Made by a program: the position numbers and the translations under genes. DNA of 64,000 bases from Lichenicoccus sp963693035 (lineage in GTDB: Bacteria > Pseudomonadota > Alphaproteobacteria > Acetobacterales > Acetobacteraceae): positions 62,001 to 126,000 of the forward strand of contig CAXMMQ010000004.1 in assembly GCA_963693035.2 (NCBI GenBank). Reading direction: 5' to 3'. The notes under the pieces were generated by a model. That model had not been told where the DNA came from. It did no database searches and saw only the letters and a list, made by a program, of their open reading frames with translations. Shown piece by piece: positions 1 to 10,031 of this stretch (positions are counted from its first letter, which is position 1; each line of letters starts with the position of its first letter).

Positions 1-2
1 AC

Positions 3-1097
3 TATCTCGGCCAGGGGGCGCTGATCATCACCCACCCCGAGGCGATCGCGAACCCGTTCTTCCTGCTCGGCCCGCACTGGCTGCGCCTGCCGATGGTGCT
101 GCTGGCGACCGCCGCCACCGTGATCGCCAGCCAGGCGATGATCACCGGCGCCTACTCGATCGCGCGACAGACGGTGCAGCTCGGCTACCTGCCGCGCATG
201 CGCGTCAGCCACACCAATCCGAACGAGGAAGGCCAGATCTACGTCCCGCAGATCAACTGGGCGCTGATGATCGGCGTGCTGCTGCTGGTGCTGGCGTTCC
301 GCTCCTCCGACGCGCTGGCTTCCGCCTACGGCATCGCGGTCACCGGGACCTTCATGTGCACCTGCATCCTGGCGATGGTGGTGTTCCGCCGGCAGTACGG
401 CTGGTCGCGGTTCACGTCCGTCACGGTGTTCGGCGGCTTCTTCCTGATGGATACCGTGTTCTTCGCGGCCAACGCGCTGAAGATCCCGCAGGGCGGCTGG
501 GTGCCGGTGCTGCTCGGCATCGTGCTGACCGCACTGATGACCAGCTGGAAGCGCGGGCGCGAGTTGCTGGCGCTGCGCTGGAAGCAGGACAGCATGCCGC
601 TCGCCTCGTTCCTGGCCCGGCTGCCGCAGTCGCGCACCGTGCGGGTGCATGGCATGGCGGTATTCCTGACCGGCAACCCCGACGTCGTGCCAGCCTCGCT
701 GCTGCACAACCTCAAGCATAACAAGGTGCTGCACGACAAGGTGCTGTTCGTCACGATCCAGAACCTGGACCAGCCGGAGGCAGGACGCAGCAACCGCATG
801 AGCGTCGAGGAACTGGCTCCCGGCATCCACCGGGTGACGCTGCGCTACGGCTTCATGGAAAGCCCGAACCTGCCGCGCGCGCTCGAGGAGCTGAACGGCC
901 GCGGCGTGCCGTTCGACCCGATGCAGGCGAGCTATTTCGTCAACCGCGAAGTGCTGGTGCGCGCGACCATCCCGCGCATGCCACTCTGGCGGCTGTCGCT
1001 GTTCCTGGTGATGGCGCGCAACGCGGTCACCACCACGGAATTCTTTCGCATACCGAGCGACAGGGTTGTCGAACTAGGCGTCCGCGTCGCCATCTAA
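3..1097 (+). CDS. kup: Kup-type potassium transporter, 5' end outside window
   Basis: About 364 C-terminal residues of a Kup (KUP/HAK/KT) low-affinity K+:H+ symporter of the inner membrane. The open frame enters from outside the window; the first residues, YLGQGALI, are a conserved core motif of the family. Hydrophobic helices continue to about visible residue 180 (for example the stretch around WALMIGVLLLVLAF), followed by the roughly 170-residue soluble cytoplasmic domain typical of Kup. Conserved features include PQINW in the loop between helices and FMESPNLP in the C-terminal domain. hemW begins 9 nt after the stop. Family assignment is firm; the start and promoter cannot be seen. Confidence 0.93.
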   Translation, partial: YLGQGALIITHPEAIANPFFLLGPHWLRLPMVLLATAATVIASQAMITGAYSIARQTVQLGYLPRMRVSHTNPNEEGQIYVPQINWALMIGVLLLVLAFRSSDALASAYGIAVTGTFMCTCILAMVVFRRQYGWSRFTSVTVFGGFFLMDTVFFAANALKIPQGGWVPVLLGIVLTALMTSWKRGRELLALRWKQDSMPLASFLARLPQSRTVRVHGMAVFLTGNPDVVPASLLHNLKHNKVLHDKVLFVTIQNLDQPEAGRSNRMSVEELAPGIHRVTLRYGFMESPNLPRALEELNGRGVPFDPMQASYFVNREVLVRATIPRMPLWRLSLFLVMARNAVTTTEFFRIPSDRVVELGVRVAI

Positions 1098-1106
1098 GGT
1101 GCGCCT

Positions 1107-2273
1107 TTGCGGGATGTAGCGTCTCTGGAACCGCTCGCGCTCTATATCCACTGGCCGTTCTGCCTGGCCAAGTGCCCATACTGCGACTTCAACAGCCATG
1201 TGCGCGAGACCGTGCCAGAGGCGCGCTTTGCGCGAGCGCTCCGGCTTGAACTGGCGCACGAGGCAGAGCGGCTAGGACGGCGGCCGCTCACCTCGATCTT
1301 CTTCGGCGGTGGCACCCCGAGCCTGATGCAGCCGAACAGCGTTGCCGCGCTGATCGAGCAGGCGACGACATTGTTCGATCCTGTCGCCGACCTGGAGATC
1401 ACGCTGGAGGCCAATCCGACCAGCGTCGAGACCGGGCGGTTGCGGGGTTTTCGCGACGCCGGGGTCAATCGTGTATCGCTCGGCGTGCAGGCGCTCGACG
1501 GCGAGGCGCTGCACCGGCTTGGCCGCGAACACAGCGCCGGCGAGGCGGTCGCGGCGCTGGAGATCGCCCGCAGCCTGTTCCCGCGCATCTCGTTCGACCT
1601 GATCTATGCACGTCCCGGCCAGACCATGCTGGCGTGGCGGGCTGAACTGGAGGCGGCGCTGGCGCTGGTCTCGGACCATCTGTCGCTCTACCAACTCACC
1701 ATTGAGCCCGGTACTCGCTACGAGGCGCTGCACCGGCAGGGGCTGATCACGCTGCCCGACGACGACGACGCGGCGGCGCTCTATCTCGAGACCGCATCGG
1801 TCGCGGCGAGACACGGGCTGGAAGCCTACGAGGTCTCGAACTACGCCCGGCCGGGCGCGCAAAGCCGGCACAACCTCGCCTACTGGCGCTACCAGGACTA
1901 TTGCGGCATCGGTCCCGGCGCGCATGGACGGCTCACGCTGGGCGGAAGGCTGCACGCAACCCGCCGGCACCGGGCGCCGGAGCCCTGGGCCGAGCGGGTC
2001 GAGCGCACCGGCAGCGGCCAGACCTCCGAGACGCCGCTGGAACCTGGCGGCCGGGCCCGCGAGATGCTGCTGATGGGGTTGCGGCTGGCGGAGGGCATCC
2101 CGGCCGGACGCTTCGCCGCGCGCACCGGGATTGCGCTCGAGGATGCGCTCGACGCCGCCACCCTGCGCAACGCCATCGAGGCCGACTACCTCGCTTGGCA
2201 TGGTGATTGCCTCGCCGCGACCACGGAGGGCCGGCTGCGCCTGGATGCGCTGCTGACGGCCCTTGTCCTTTGA
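1107..2273 (+). CDS. hemW: Radical SAM heme chaperone HemW
   Basis: 388 residues, the usual length for HemW, the HemN-like radical SAM protein that binds and delivers heme and is not itself a coproporphyrinogen oxidase. The N-terminus carries YIHWPFCLAKCPYCDFNSH, containing the CxxxCxxC cluster motif for the SAM-bound 4Fe-4S centre, followed by FFGGGTPSLM and the LGVQALD segment of the radical SAM barrel. The C-terminal HemN-type domain includes GPGAHGRL and REMLLMGLRL. The start is a TTG nine nucleotides after kup; no better in-frame start precedes the cysteine motif. Its 3' end lies just upstream of the nucleoside-hydrolase start. Confidence 0.93.
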   Translation: MRDVASLEPLALYIHWPFCLAKCPYCDFNSHVRETVPEARFARALRLELAHEAERLGRRPLTSIFFGGGTPSLMQPNSVAALIEQATTLFDPVADLEITLEANPTSVETGRLRGFRDAGVNRVSLGVQALDGEALHRLGREHSAGEAVAALEIARSLFPRISFDLIYARPGQTMLAWRAELEAALALVSDHLSLYQLTIEPGTRYEALHRQGLITLPDDDDAAALYLETASVAARHGLEAYEVSNYARPGAQSRHNLAYWRYQDYCGIGPGAHGRLTLGGRLHATRRHRAPEPWAERVERTGSGQTSETPLEPGGRAREMLLMGLRLAEGIPAGRFAARTGIALEDALDAATLRNAIEADYLAWHGDCLAATTEGRLRLDALLTALVL

Positions 2274-2283
2274 GAGGATGTCC

Positions 2284-3399
2284 ATGATTGCGGTCGCCTG
2301 GCGCATTGCGCTGCTTGTCCTCGTCCTCTTCGCAGCGTGCGTGCCGGCGGGTGCCGCCGCACCGATGCTGGTGGTGGAGGATAACGACTTCCTCGGTCCG
2401 GGCGGCTCGGACCTGCAATCGACGCTGCCGCTGCTCGCCGATCCGGCGGTGCGTGTGCTGGGCTTCACCGTCGTCGTCGGCGATGCATGGGAGAACGAGG
2501 AGAGCGCGCATCTGCGCCGCTTCCTGGAGATCGCCGGCCATCCCGACATTCCGGTGGTGGACGGCGCCACACTGCCGCTGATGAACAGCGTCGCGCGGAT
2601 GCGGCTCTGGGAGCGCGCCTACGGTCCGATCCCGTGGAAGGGCGCCTGGGGCGGCCTCGGATCGATCGACAAGGTGCCGGCGACGCAGCCGGCAGTGCCG
2701 CCACTCGACGAGGGAACGCCGAAGCTCAAGGCCCTGTCGTCCAAGGAGGGGGGCGAGCGCGCCGCCGACTTCCTGATCCGCACGGTGCACGAGCATCCGC
2801 ACCAGGTCACCATCGTCGCCGCCGGGCCGCTGACCAATCTCGCCTTGGCGATCCGGCTCGATCCGAGCTTTGCCGCGACTGCAAGGCAGCTCGTGTTCAT
2901 GGGCGCGCTGATCGACACCAACATGCAGACGGTCACCGGCAACGCCGACTTCGCGTCCGACTTCAACATGATCTTCGATCCCGAGGCGGCGCATATCGTA
3001 TTGACCGCGCCCTGGCCGAAGATCACCGCGGTCGGCAACGTCTCCAATGCGGTGATGATGAGCCAGCCGCTGATGGCGCGCATCGCGCTCCGGCACAACG
3101 CCCTGACGCAGTATCTGAGCCGCTACTACGCCCCGCTGCCGATGTGGGACGAGCTGACTGCGGCGGTGGCGGCCGATCCCTACCTGGTCACGAAGTCGGT
3201 CGATGCGTGGCTGGACATCGATACCAACCCTGGCATCGATTACGGCCATGCCCATGTCTGGCCGGAGGCGCTGGCGCCGAAGGGTATGGGGATCCGCCGG
3301 GTCACGATCGTGCAGACCGTGGACACCAAACGCTTCGTCGATCGTTTTGTGCAGCAGGCCCAGGAAGGGCAGGCACAAACCGGCGCCGCGATGCGTTGA
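2284..3399 (+). CDS. Secreted nucleoside hydrolase-like protein
   Basis: About 371 residues. An N-terminal hydrophobic segment ending in a typical AxA-like site (VPAGAAAP) predicts Sec export, unusual because most inosine-uridine nucleoside hydrolases are cytosolic. The family fold is indicated by TIVAAGPLTNLALAIR and by AVGNVSNAV later in the protein. The N-terminal metal-binding signature, normally DTDxxxDD, is altered to EDNDFLGPGGSD, keeping three aspartates with an insertion. I chose ATG 2284 because a GAGAGG ribosome site sits 6 nt upstream and it gives a clean signal peptide; longer frames begin at TTG 2263 and ATG 2278. Family fairly sure; substrate (nucleoside, or another N-riboside) unknown. 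Confidence 0.78.
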   Translation: MIAVAWRIALLVLVLFAACVPAGAAAPMLVVEDNDFLGPGGSDLQSTLPLLADPAVRVLGFTVVVGDAWENEESAHLRRFLEIAGHPDIPVVDGATLPLMNSVARMRLWERAYGPIPWKGAWGGLGSIDKVPATQPAVPPLDEGTPKLKALSSKEGGERAADFLIRTVHEHPHQVTIVAAGPLTNLALAIRLDPSFAATARQLVFMGALIDTNMQTVTGNADFASDFNMIFDPEAAHIVLTAPWPKITAVGNVSNAVMMSQPLMARIALRHNALTQYLSRYYAPLPMWDELTAAVAADPYLVTKSVDAWLDIDTNPGIDYGHAHVWPEALAPKGMGIRRVTIVQTVDTKRFVDRFVQQAQEGQAQTGAAMR

Positions 3400-3414
3400 T
3401 GAAGACTTCGGGCG

Positions 3415-4122
3415 ATGAATGAGGACTTTGGCATCATGCTGGCTTTGATCATCGGCGCTTCCCGCGGACTGGGGCTGGGCCTTGCGCAGGAGTATCTGCG
3501 GCGCGGCTGGGAGGTGATCGGCACCGTGCGTCCCGGTGCGGAGCCCGGCCCGCTGCATGCGCTCGCAAAGGAGCAGCGCGGGCTGTCGCTGGCCGAGGCC
3601 GACGTGACGGTGCCGGAGACTTTCGCCGGCCTCGATGATGCGGTCGGTGGCCGTCCGCTCGACCTGCTGTTCGTGGTGGCCGGCATCTCCAACGGCCCCG
3701 ACGAGAGCATCGCGACCATCACCGACGAGGCCTTCACGCGGATCATGCTCACCAATGCGCTCGGGCCGATGCGCGCCGTGCAGGCGCTGGTGCCGCTGGT
3801 GGCCAAGCCGGACGGGGTGATCGCGGTGATGACGTCGGGCCTCGGCAGCGTCGCAAACAACACCAGCGGCGGATGGGCCGGCTACCGCGCCAGCAAGGCG
3901 GCGCTGAACACCATGCTGCGCAGCTTTGCCGCCGAGAACGCGGGCGATCCGAGAGCCATGCTGGCGGTCGATCCCGGCTGGGTGCGCACCGACATGGGCG
4001 GGCAGAACGCCACCCTGGACGTCGACACCAGTGCGCGCGGCATGGCCGACGCCATCGCCGCACGCGCCGGCACCTCGGGCGGCCAGTACGTGAACCACGA
4101 AAACAAGGATGTTCGCTGGTAG
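3415..4122 (+). CDS. Short-chain dehydrogenase/reductase (SDR)
   Basis: 235-residue classical SDR. The N-terminus reads LIIGASRGLGLG, the TGxxxGxG cofactor motif (Gly-rich Rossmann turn). The active site shows Ser in VMTSGLGS and Tyr-Lys in GYRASKAALN, so the catalytic triad is intact. The protein resembles the CsgA/YdfG-like SDR group that lacks a long C-terminal extension. An alternative start is ATG 3436, which would begin MLALIIGASRG and is preceded by GAGG; both are possible. It sits between the nucleoside hydrolase and the DUF1489 gene on the same strand with short gaps (3 nt to the latter), so likely cotranscribed. Substrate cannot be told. Confidence 0.85.
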   Translation: MNEDFGIMLALIIGASRGLGLGLAQEYLRRGWEVIGTVRPGAEPGPLHALAKEQRGLSLAEADVTVPETFAGLDDAVGGRPLDLLFVVAGISNGPDESIATITDEAFTRIMLTNALGPMRAVQALVPLVAKPDGVIAVMTSGLGSVANNTSGGWAGYRASKAALNTMLRSFAAENAGDPRAMLAVDPGWVRTDMGGQNATLDVDTSARGMADAIAARAGTSGGQYVNHENKDVRW

Positions 4123-4125
4123 CGC

Positions 4126-4557
4126 ATGCTGCACCTGATCAAGCTGGCGGTCGGCGCGCCGGACATCGAGACCCTCCTGCGCTTCCAGGCCGACCGGGCC
4201 CGCAACACCGACCGGCATGGCGGCCGGCCTTTCCTGCGCACCCGCAACCATCCCCGCCGCGCCGCCGAGATCCTCGATGGCGGATCGCTCTACTGGGTGA
4301 TGGGGGGCGTGCTGCTGTGCCGGCAACCGGTGGCGGAGTTCGTGCCGGACCGTCGCGACGATGGCTCGGCCTGCATCGCCGTCATCCTGGAGGGACCCCC
4401 GGTGCCGGTGCTGCCCCGCCTGGTGCGTGCCTTCCAGGGCTGGCGCTACCTCACCCCAACCGATGCGCCGGCCGATCTCGGCGCGCAACCGGAAGCGCGC
4501 GGCGACGTGCTGCCGGTTGCCCTGCGACGCGAGCTGGTGGCGCTCTGTCTGCTCTGA
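4126..4557 (+). CDS. DUF1489 family protein
   Basis: 143 residues matching the DUF1489 family, a small cytoplasmic protein family restricted to Alphaproteobacteria and of unknown function. Recognisable family blocks are the start MLHLIKLAVG, the RTRNHPRRAAEIL segment, GGSLYWVMGGVLLCRQ and the GWRYL motif near residue 105. The ATG lies 3 nt after the SDR stop, so the two are probably translated from one message. No catalytic motif or membrane segment is visible. Confidence 0.85.
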   Translation: MLHLIKLAVGAPDIETLLRFQADRARNTDRHGGRPFLRTRNHPRRAAEILDGGSLYWVMGGVLLCRQPVAEFVPDRRDDGSACIAVILEGPPVPVLPRLVRAFQGWRYLTPTDAPADLGAQPEARGDVLPVALRRELVALCLL

Positions 4558-4682
4558 GTGGGTTGTGACTGGCGCGACCTGTGGCAGATCGGCAAGCCGC
4601 GCCCGGCAATCGCGCGACGCAGGGGTAGCAATCGCAACCCCCGATTGATCCCGACCGGAGGCGCGCTCACGATCCGACGGCC

Positions 4683-5780
4683 ATGCACCGCCTGCCGATC
4701 CTGTGCGCCTTGCTCTTGCTGACCGCCTGCAGCGGCGGCGGCCGGCTGGCCTATGGTCCCGGCCGAACCGACTATCCGCAGCCTGGGCCGGGCGGCGATC
4801 CCTGGCGCCCCTACATCCGGCAGGCCTCGAACCGCTTCGGCGTGCCGCAGCAATGGATCCGCGCGGTGATGCAGCAGGAGTCCGGCGGTCAGGAGTACCG
4901 CTATGGCCGGCCGATCGTCTCCGGCGCCGGCGCGATGGGACTGATGCAGCTCATGCCGGCGACCTATGCCGACATGCAGTCGCAGAACGGCCTCGGCGAC
5001 GACCCGTTCGAGCCGCACGACAACATCATGGCCGGCACCGCCTACATCCGGCTGATGTACGACCGCTACGGCGCGCCGGCCTTTCTCGCGGCCTACAATT
5101 CCGGCCCGCAGCGCCTCGACGACTACCTCAATGCCGGCCGCTCGCTGCCCAACGAGACGGTGAACTACGTCGAAGCGATCGCGCCCAATCTCGGCACCGA
5201 GCTTGCGATGAGCGGCCCGCTGGCGACATACGCCGACAACAGCCGCAACGAGGCCTATGTGCCGCCGACCGCCCCGCTACAGCTGGCAGCCTGGCATGTC
5301 CCGACGCAGTCCGGTGGAAGCGGCGCCTGCTGGCGCGATCCGGACGCGGCCTTCGATCCGGATGCGCCATGCGGGCGCGCCCCGGTCACGACCGCCTACG
5401 CGACCACCGCGTCGGTGTCCGAGCCCGCTCCGGTGATCGAATCCGCGATCTACATGCCAGCCGCGCTACCGCCGCCCACGCGCGCGTATGCGGCGACGGT
5501 GGCCTACGCGCCGCAACCGCCGGCTGCCGGAGCGTGGTCGATCCAGGTCGGCGCCTACAACTCGCCCGACCAGGCCCGCTTCGCCACCACCATGGCGCGG
5601 GAGGCGGCGTATGCGCAGCTCGCCGGCTCGCGCAGCCTGGTGATGCAGACAAGCCGGTTCGGCGGCGCGGTGTTGTATCGCGCCCGGCTGGCTGGACTGG
5701 CGCGGCCCGGCGCCGGGGCTGCCTGCGCCGCGCTGGGCGGACACGCCATTCCCTGCATGGTGGTGCCCCCCGGCGGCTGA
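4683..5780 (+). CDS. Lipoprotein lytic transglycosylase with SPOR domain
   Basis: 365 residues. A lipoprotein signal ends in the lipobox LLTAC, with Cys18 as the probable lipidation site. Residues about 40-180 form a soluble lytic transglycosylase (SLT/Goose-lysozyme-like) domain: the catalytic Glu is in VMQQESGGQ, followed by GAMGLMQLMPATY, NIMAGTAYIRLM and FLAAYNSGPQ. After a Pro/Ala-rich linker, the last 80 residues (from WSIQVGAYNSPDQA) form a SPOR domain, which binds denuded peptidoglycan. The predicted role is cleavage of cell-wall glycan strands with septal targeting, in the periplasm at the inner leaflet of the outer membrane. The domain order resembles RlpA/MltE-type division-associated enzymes. 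Confidence 0.9.
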   Translation: MHRLPILCALLLLTACSGGGRLAYGPGRTDYPQPGPGGDPWRPYIRQASNRFGVPQQWIRAVMQQESGGQEYRYGRPIVSGAGAMGLMQLMPATYADMQSQNGLGDDPFEPHDNIMAGTAYIRLMYDRYGAPAFLAAYNSGPQRLDDYLNAGRSLPNETVNYVEAIAPNLGTELAMSGPLATYADNSRNEAYVPPTAPLQLAAWHVPTQSGGSGACWRDPDAAFDPDAPCGRAPVTTAYATTASVSEPAPVIESAIYMPAALPPPTRAYAATVAYAPQPPAAGAWSIQVGAYNSPDQARFATTMAREAAYAQLAGSRSLVMQTSRFGGAVLYRARLAGLARPGAGAACAALGGHAIPCMVVPPGG

Positions 5781-5844
5781 CCGCCGACGCGCGCCGAACC
5801 GCATTGGCACTGGTCCGTTCCGGCCTCACGCACAGGAGACCAGC

Positions 5845-6246
5845 ATGGCAAAGATCATCGACCTCGCCCCGCACGACCCCTTGCCGAACGGACCGGCCGT
5901 GGTGGTGATGCGACGATTCGAGGAGGATGACCCGAAGACGGTGATGATCGAGCTGATCGCCATCGATACCGACCGCAGCGAGGGCAATGCGCGGATGACC
6001 GACGCGCAAGGGGCGCCGCTGTCCTGGGGGGAAGCGACCCGCCAGGCCTCGACGCGCGCGCACGAAGCCCGGATCGAGACCATCTACCGCATCGACCGTA
6101 CCGCGGGGCCGGTCGAGCGCGCGATCACCGCCCACGGCGGGGACCACACCGCATCGCCCGACATGGTCGATAGCGACTATGAGGATGGCGAGATCGGCGG
6201 CGACATGCGCGACCGCTCGGGCAACGAAGCGCCGCGCAAATTCTAG
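5845..6246 (+). CDS. Hypothetical acidic protein
   Basis: 133 residues, strongly acidic towards the C-terminus (DMVDSDYEDGEIGGDMRD). No signal peptide, membrane helix or recognised domain. A good ribosome site (CAGGAGA) lies 8 nt before the ATG, supporting the start. It follows the lytic transglycosylase by 64 nt on the same strand and converges with the LacI-family regulator, whose stop is 3 nt away. Function unknown. Confidence 0.6.
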   Translation: MAKIIDLAPHDPLPNGPAVVVMRRFEEDDPKTVMIELIAIDTDRSEGNARMTDAQGAPLSWGEATRQASTRAHEARIETIYRIDRTAGPVERAITAHGGDHTASPDMVDSDYEDGEIGGDMRDRSGNEAPRKF

Positions 6247-6249
6247 AAC

Positions 6250-7287
<1,038 letters not shown>

Positions 7288-7352
7288 CAGGCGGCAGCAT
7301 AGCCTGCACGCCGGATTGCGCCAGACGGGCCAGCCGGAGCTGCCACAAAATC

Positions 7353-7368
7353 ATGGTTGCGCTACCAT
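7353..7368. promoter_or_regulatory. LacI-type operator, copy 1
   Basis: ATGGTTGCGCTACCAT: a 16-nt near-perfect palindrome with central CG (one mismatched pair), as expected for LacI/GntR-family operators. It sits in the divergent region between the lacI-type gene and the ABC importer operon. Its reverse complement matches 15 of 16 bases with the site at 13835-13850. Confidence 0.75.
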
Positions 7369-7466
7369 AAGTCTGCGGCTACGGTCCGGACCAAGCGCTG
7401 CCTGCGACGACGTCGCGGTGAAAGGCGTCCGCTCAAATCAGCAGAGCGTCCGGGAAGTCCATCCAG

Positions 7467-9008
7467 ATGTCACACGCCGTAGCAGGGCCGGTTGTTGCCA
7501 CCGGGCATTTCCAGGCCATCGACGTCACCAAGGCGTTCGGCAGCGTCGCGGTGCTGCGCGGTGTCAGCCTGGGCCTGCAGCCCGGCCGCATCCACACGAT
7601 GATGGGCGAGAACGGCGCCGGGAAATCCACCCTGTTCAAGATCCTGTCCGGGCTGCTGCGTCCCAGCAACGGCGAGCTGCGCCTCGATGGCGCTCCGGTC
7701 GTGCTCGACGCGCCGCACGATGCCCACCTGCGCGGGATCTACCTGGTGCCGCAGGAGCCGGCCCTGATGCCGGAACTGACGGTCGCCGAGACCATGTTCG
7801 TGGGCCAGTTGCCGACGCGACCGGGTTTCCCAAGAAGGGTCGACTGGCCCGGCCTGCGGCGGCGCGCCCAGGACGCCCTTGCTTCACTGGGGCTCGACAT
7901 CGATGTCGGGCAGTTGTCGCGCCATCTGTCGATCGCACAGCAGCAGCAGGTGGAGTGCGCCAAGGCGCTGCTGCGCGGCTGCCGCATCATCCTGTTCGAC
8001 GAGCCCACCTCGCCGCTGACCAGCCACGAGGTCGAGCGGCTGTTCGGCATCATGCGCCGGCTGCGCGACGATGGCTGCACGCTTGGCTTCATCAGCCACC
8101 GCATGGACGAGGTGCTCGAGATCAGCGACGACATCAGCGTCCTGCGCGACGGAGCGCTGGTGGACACCGTCGATCGCAACGGCTTCGACCGCGTCCGGCT
8201 GCTGTCGCAGATGGTCGGGCGCGAGATGAAGGTGATCCCCCGCCGCACCACCTCGTTCAGCACCGGGCGCGCGATGCTGCACGTCGAGGCCCTGTCGCAC
8301 GCGCCGCGTTTTCACGATGTCGGCTTCACCCTGCACGAGGGCGAGGTGCTCGGGCTCGCCGGGCTGGTCGGCGCCGGACGCACCGAGATTGCCGAGACCA
8401 TCTTCGGCATCCGAGCGCCCAGCGCCGGCCGGGTCAGCCTCGGCGGCGCGGATATAAGCGGCCTAGCCCCGCACGCCGTCATCCGCCGCGGCCTGGTCTA
8501 TGTGCCCGAGGACCGTGCGCGGCACGGCGCGATCCTGCCGATGACGATCACCGAGAACATCACCTCCGGACTGCTCGACCGGCTGCGCCAGCGCTTTGGC
8601 CTGATCGACCGGCAGGACGAGGATCGGCGCGGTGCCGCCATCGTCACGCAGTACCGGGTGCGCTGCGCCGGCATAGACCAGGCGTTGCGGCAATTGTCCG
8701 GCGGCAACCAGCAGAAGGTGGTGTTCGGCAAGTGGATGGGGCTGCGGCCGCGGGTCGCCATCCTCGACGAGCCGACGCGCGGCGTCGACGTCGGCGCCAA
8801 GGACGAGATCTACGAGCTGATCGAGGAACTCGCGAAGGCCGGTCTCGCCATCCTGGTGATCTCGTCGGAGATGGAAGAACTGGTGCGGCTGTGCGACCGG
8901 GTGCTGTCGATCTACGAGGGCCGCATCGTGGCCGAGCTCGCCGGCGCCGACGTCACTCCCGCACGGGTCGGGCAATCCTATCTCAGCCACGACGGGCTGG
9001 CCGCGTGA
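7467..9008 (+). CDS. Sugar ABC importer ATP-binding protein (LsrA/RbsA type)
   Basis: 513-residue tandem ABC ATPase energising a monosaccharide-type importer at the inner membrane. The first nucleotide-binding domain has Walker A GENGAGKST near residue 50 and Walker B LFDEPTSPL. The second has a degenerate Walker A (GLVGAGRTE) but a good signature LSGGNQQKV and Walker B ILDEPTRGVD, the usual asymmetry in RbsA/MglA/LsrA proteins. A GGGAAG ribosome site precedes ATG 7467. The stop overlaps the next gene's GTG. Gene order ATPase-permease-permease-binding protein is that of lsrACDB. Confidence 0.92.
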   Translation: MSHAVAGPVVATGHFQAIDVTKAFGSVAVLRGVSLGLQPGRIHTMMGENGAGKSTLFKILSGLLRPSNGELRLDGAPVVLDAPHDAHLRGIYLVPQEPALMPELTVAETMFVGQLPTRPGFPRRVDWPGLRRRAQDALASLGLDIDVGQLSRHLSIAQQQQVECAKALLRGCRIILFDEPTSPLTSHEVERLFGIMRRLRDDGCTLGFISHRMDEVLEISDDISVLRDGALVDTVDRNGFDRVRLLSQMVGREMKVIPRRTTSFSTGRAMLHVEALSHAPRFHDVGFTLHEGEVLGLAGLVGAGRTEIAETIFGIRAPSAGRVSLGGADISGLAPHAVIRRGLVYVPEDRARHGAILPMTITENITSGLLDRLRQRFGLIDRQDEDRRGAAIVTQYRVRCAGIDQALRQLSGGNQQKVVFGKWMGLRPRVAILDEPTRGVDVGAKDEIYELIEELAKAGLAILVISSEMEELVRLCDRVLSIYEGRIVAELAGADVTPARVGQSYLSHDGLAA

Positions 9009-10030
9009 CGACGTTGCCGCTTGCCGGCAGCCGCGTGTCGGGGCGCGAGATGAGCCAGCCGCAGGGTCCCGCCCGAATCCGCGGTCGCGAGGTGCGCGAG
9101 GTCACGCTGATCGTCGCCACCGTGCTGACCATCCTGGCCGTCGGGGTCTTCAACCATGGCTTCCTATCGACGCAGAACCTCCGCTTCATGCTGCTCAACT
9201 CGGTGGTGCTGTCGCTGGTGGCGCTCGGCCAGACCCTGGTAATCGCGACCCGCGGCATCGACCTCTCGGTGGCGCCGGTGATGGGACTGACGGCGGTGGT
9301 GACCGGGCTGCTGGCGCAGTCGAGCGGCCTGCCGCTGGCGGGCGCGGTCGGCATCACCATCCTGCTCGGACTTGTGCTCGGCACGCTGAACGGCCTGCTG
9401 GTGGCGCGGCTCGCGATCCCGCCGATCATCACCACGCTCGGCACCTACAGCCTCTATAGCGGCCTGGTGTTCGTCTATTCGAACGGTACTCAGGTGGATT
9501 CCGTGCCGGCCTCGTATGCGACGCTGGGCAACGGCTTCGTCGCCCCGGTCATTCCGATACCGATTGCCGTGGTCGTGCTGGCGGTGGCGCTGCTGCTGGT
9601 CTGGTTCATGCTGAATCACACGCGGTTCGGCCGCGCCATCCTGGCGGTCGGCAACAACGATGTCGCAGCCTACAATGCCGGCATCGGCGTGACCGGGGTG
9701 AAGGTGCGCGTGTATGCGCTGTCCGGCCTGCTGGCCGCGATCGCCGGGCTGATGTTCGTCTGCTACACCGGCTCGGCCACCGTGACCACCGGAACCGGCG
9801 ACCATGTCGAGCTGCAATCGATCGCGGTCGCCTTGATCGGCGGCACGGCGATCGCCGGCGGCCGCGGCAACGTGGTCGGCAGCGTTCTCGGGTCGCTGTT
9901 CCTGAGCGTGATCCTGACTGCCCTGGTCTTCGTGCATGTGCCGCCGATCTGGTACTCGGCCGGCGAGGGCCTGATGATCCTGGTCACGGTGACCGCCGGC
10001 ATGCGGCAGAGTCGCGGCGGGAACAACTGA
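9005..10030 (+). CDS. Sugar ABC importer permease 1 (LsrC-like)
   Basis: About 341 residues of a BPD_transp_2 (RbsC/LsrC) inner-membrane permease with 8-10 helices. Family motifs are ATRGIDLSVAPVMGL near the N-terminal third and GTAIAGGRGNVVGSVLG in the cytoplasmic loop that contacts the ATPase. The start is GTG 9005, whose first bases overlap the stop of the ATPase gene (GTGA), implying translational coupling; ATG 9050 would give a 326-residue form. The next permease begins 2 nt downstream. Confidence 0.9.
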   Translation: MTTLPLAGSRVSGREMSQPQGPARIRGREVREVTLIVATVLTILAVGVFNHGFLSTQNLRFMLLNSVVLSLVALGQTLVIATRGIDLSVAPVMGLTAVVTGLLAQSSGLPLAGAVGITILLGLVLGTLNGLLVARLAIPPIITTLGTYSLYSGLVFVYSNGTQVDSVPASYATLGNGFVAPVIPIPIAVVVLAVALLLVWFMLNHTRFGRAILAVGNNDVAAYNAGIGVTGVKVRVYALSGLLAAIAGLMFVCYTGSATVTTGTGDHVELQSIAVALIGGTAIAGGRGNVVGSVLGSLFLSVILTALVFVHVPPIWYSAGEGLMILVTVTAGMRQSRGGNN

Positions 10031-10031
10031 T

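Noticed and set aside
1933..4488. 851-codon open frame on the reverse strand
   Set aside because: It lies antisense to hemW, the nucleoside hydrolase, SDR and DUF1489 genes; its Arg/Gly/His-rich composition is typical of shadow frames in GC-rich DNA.
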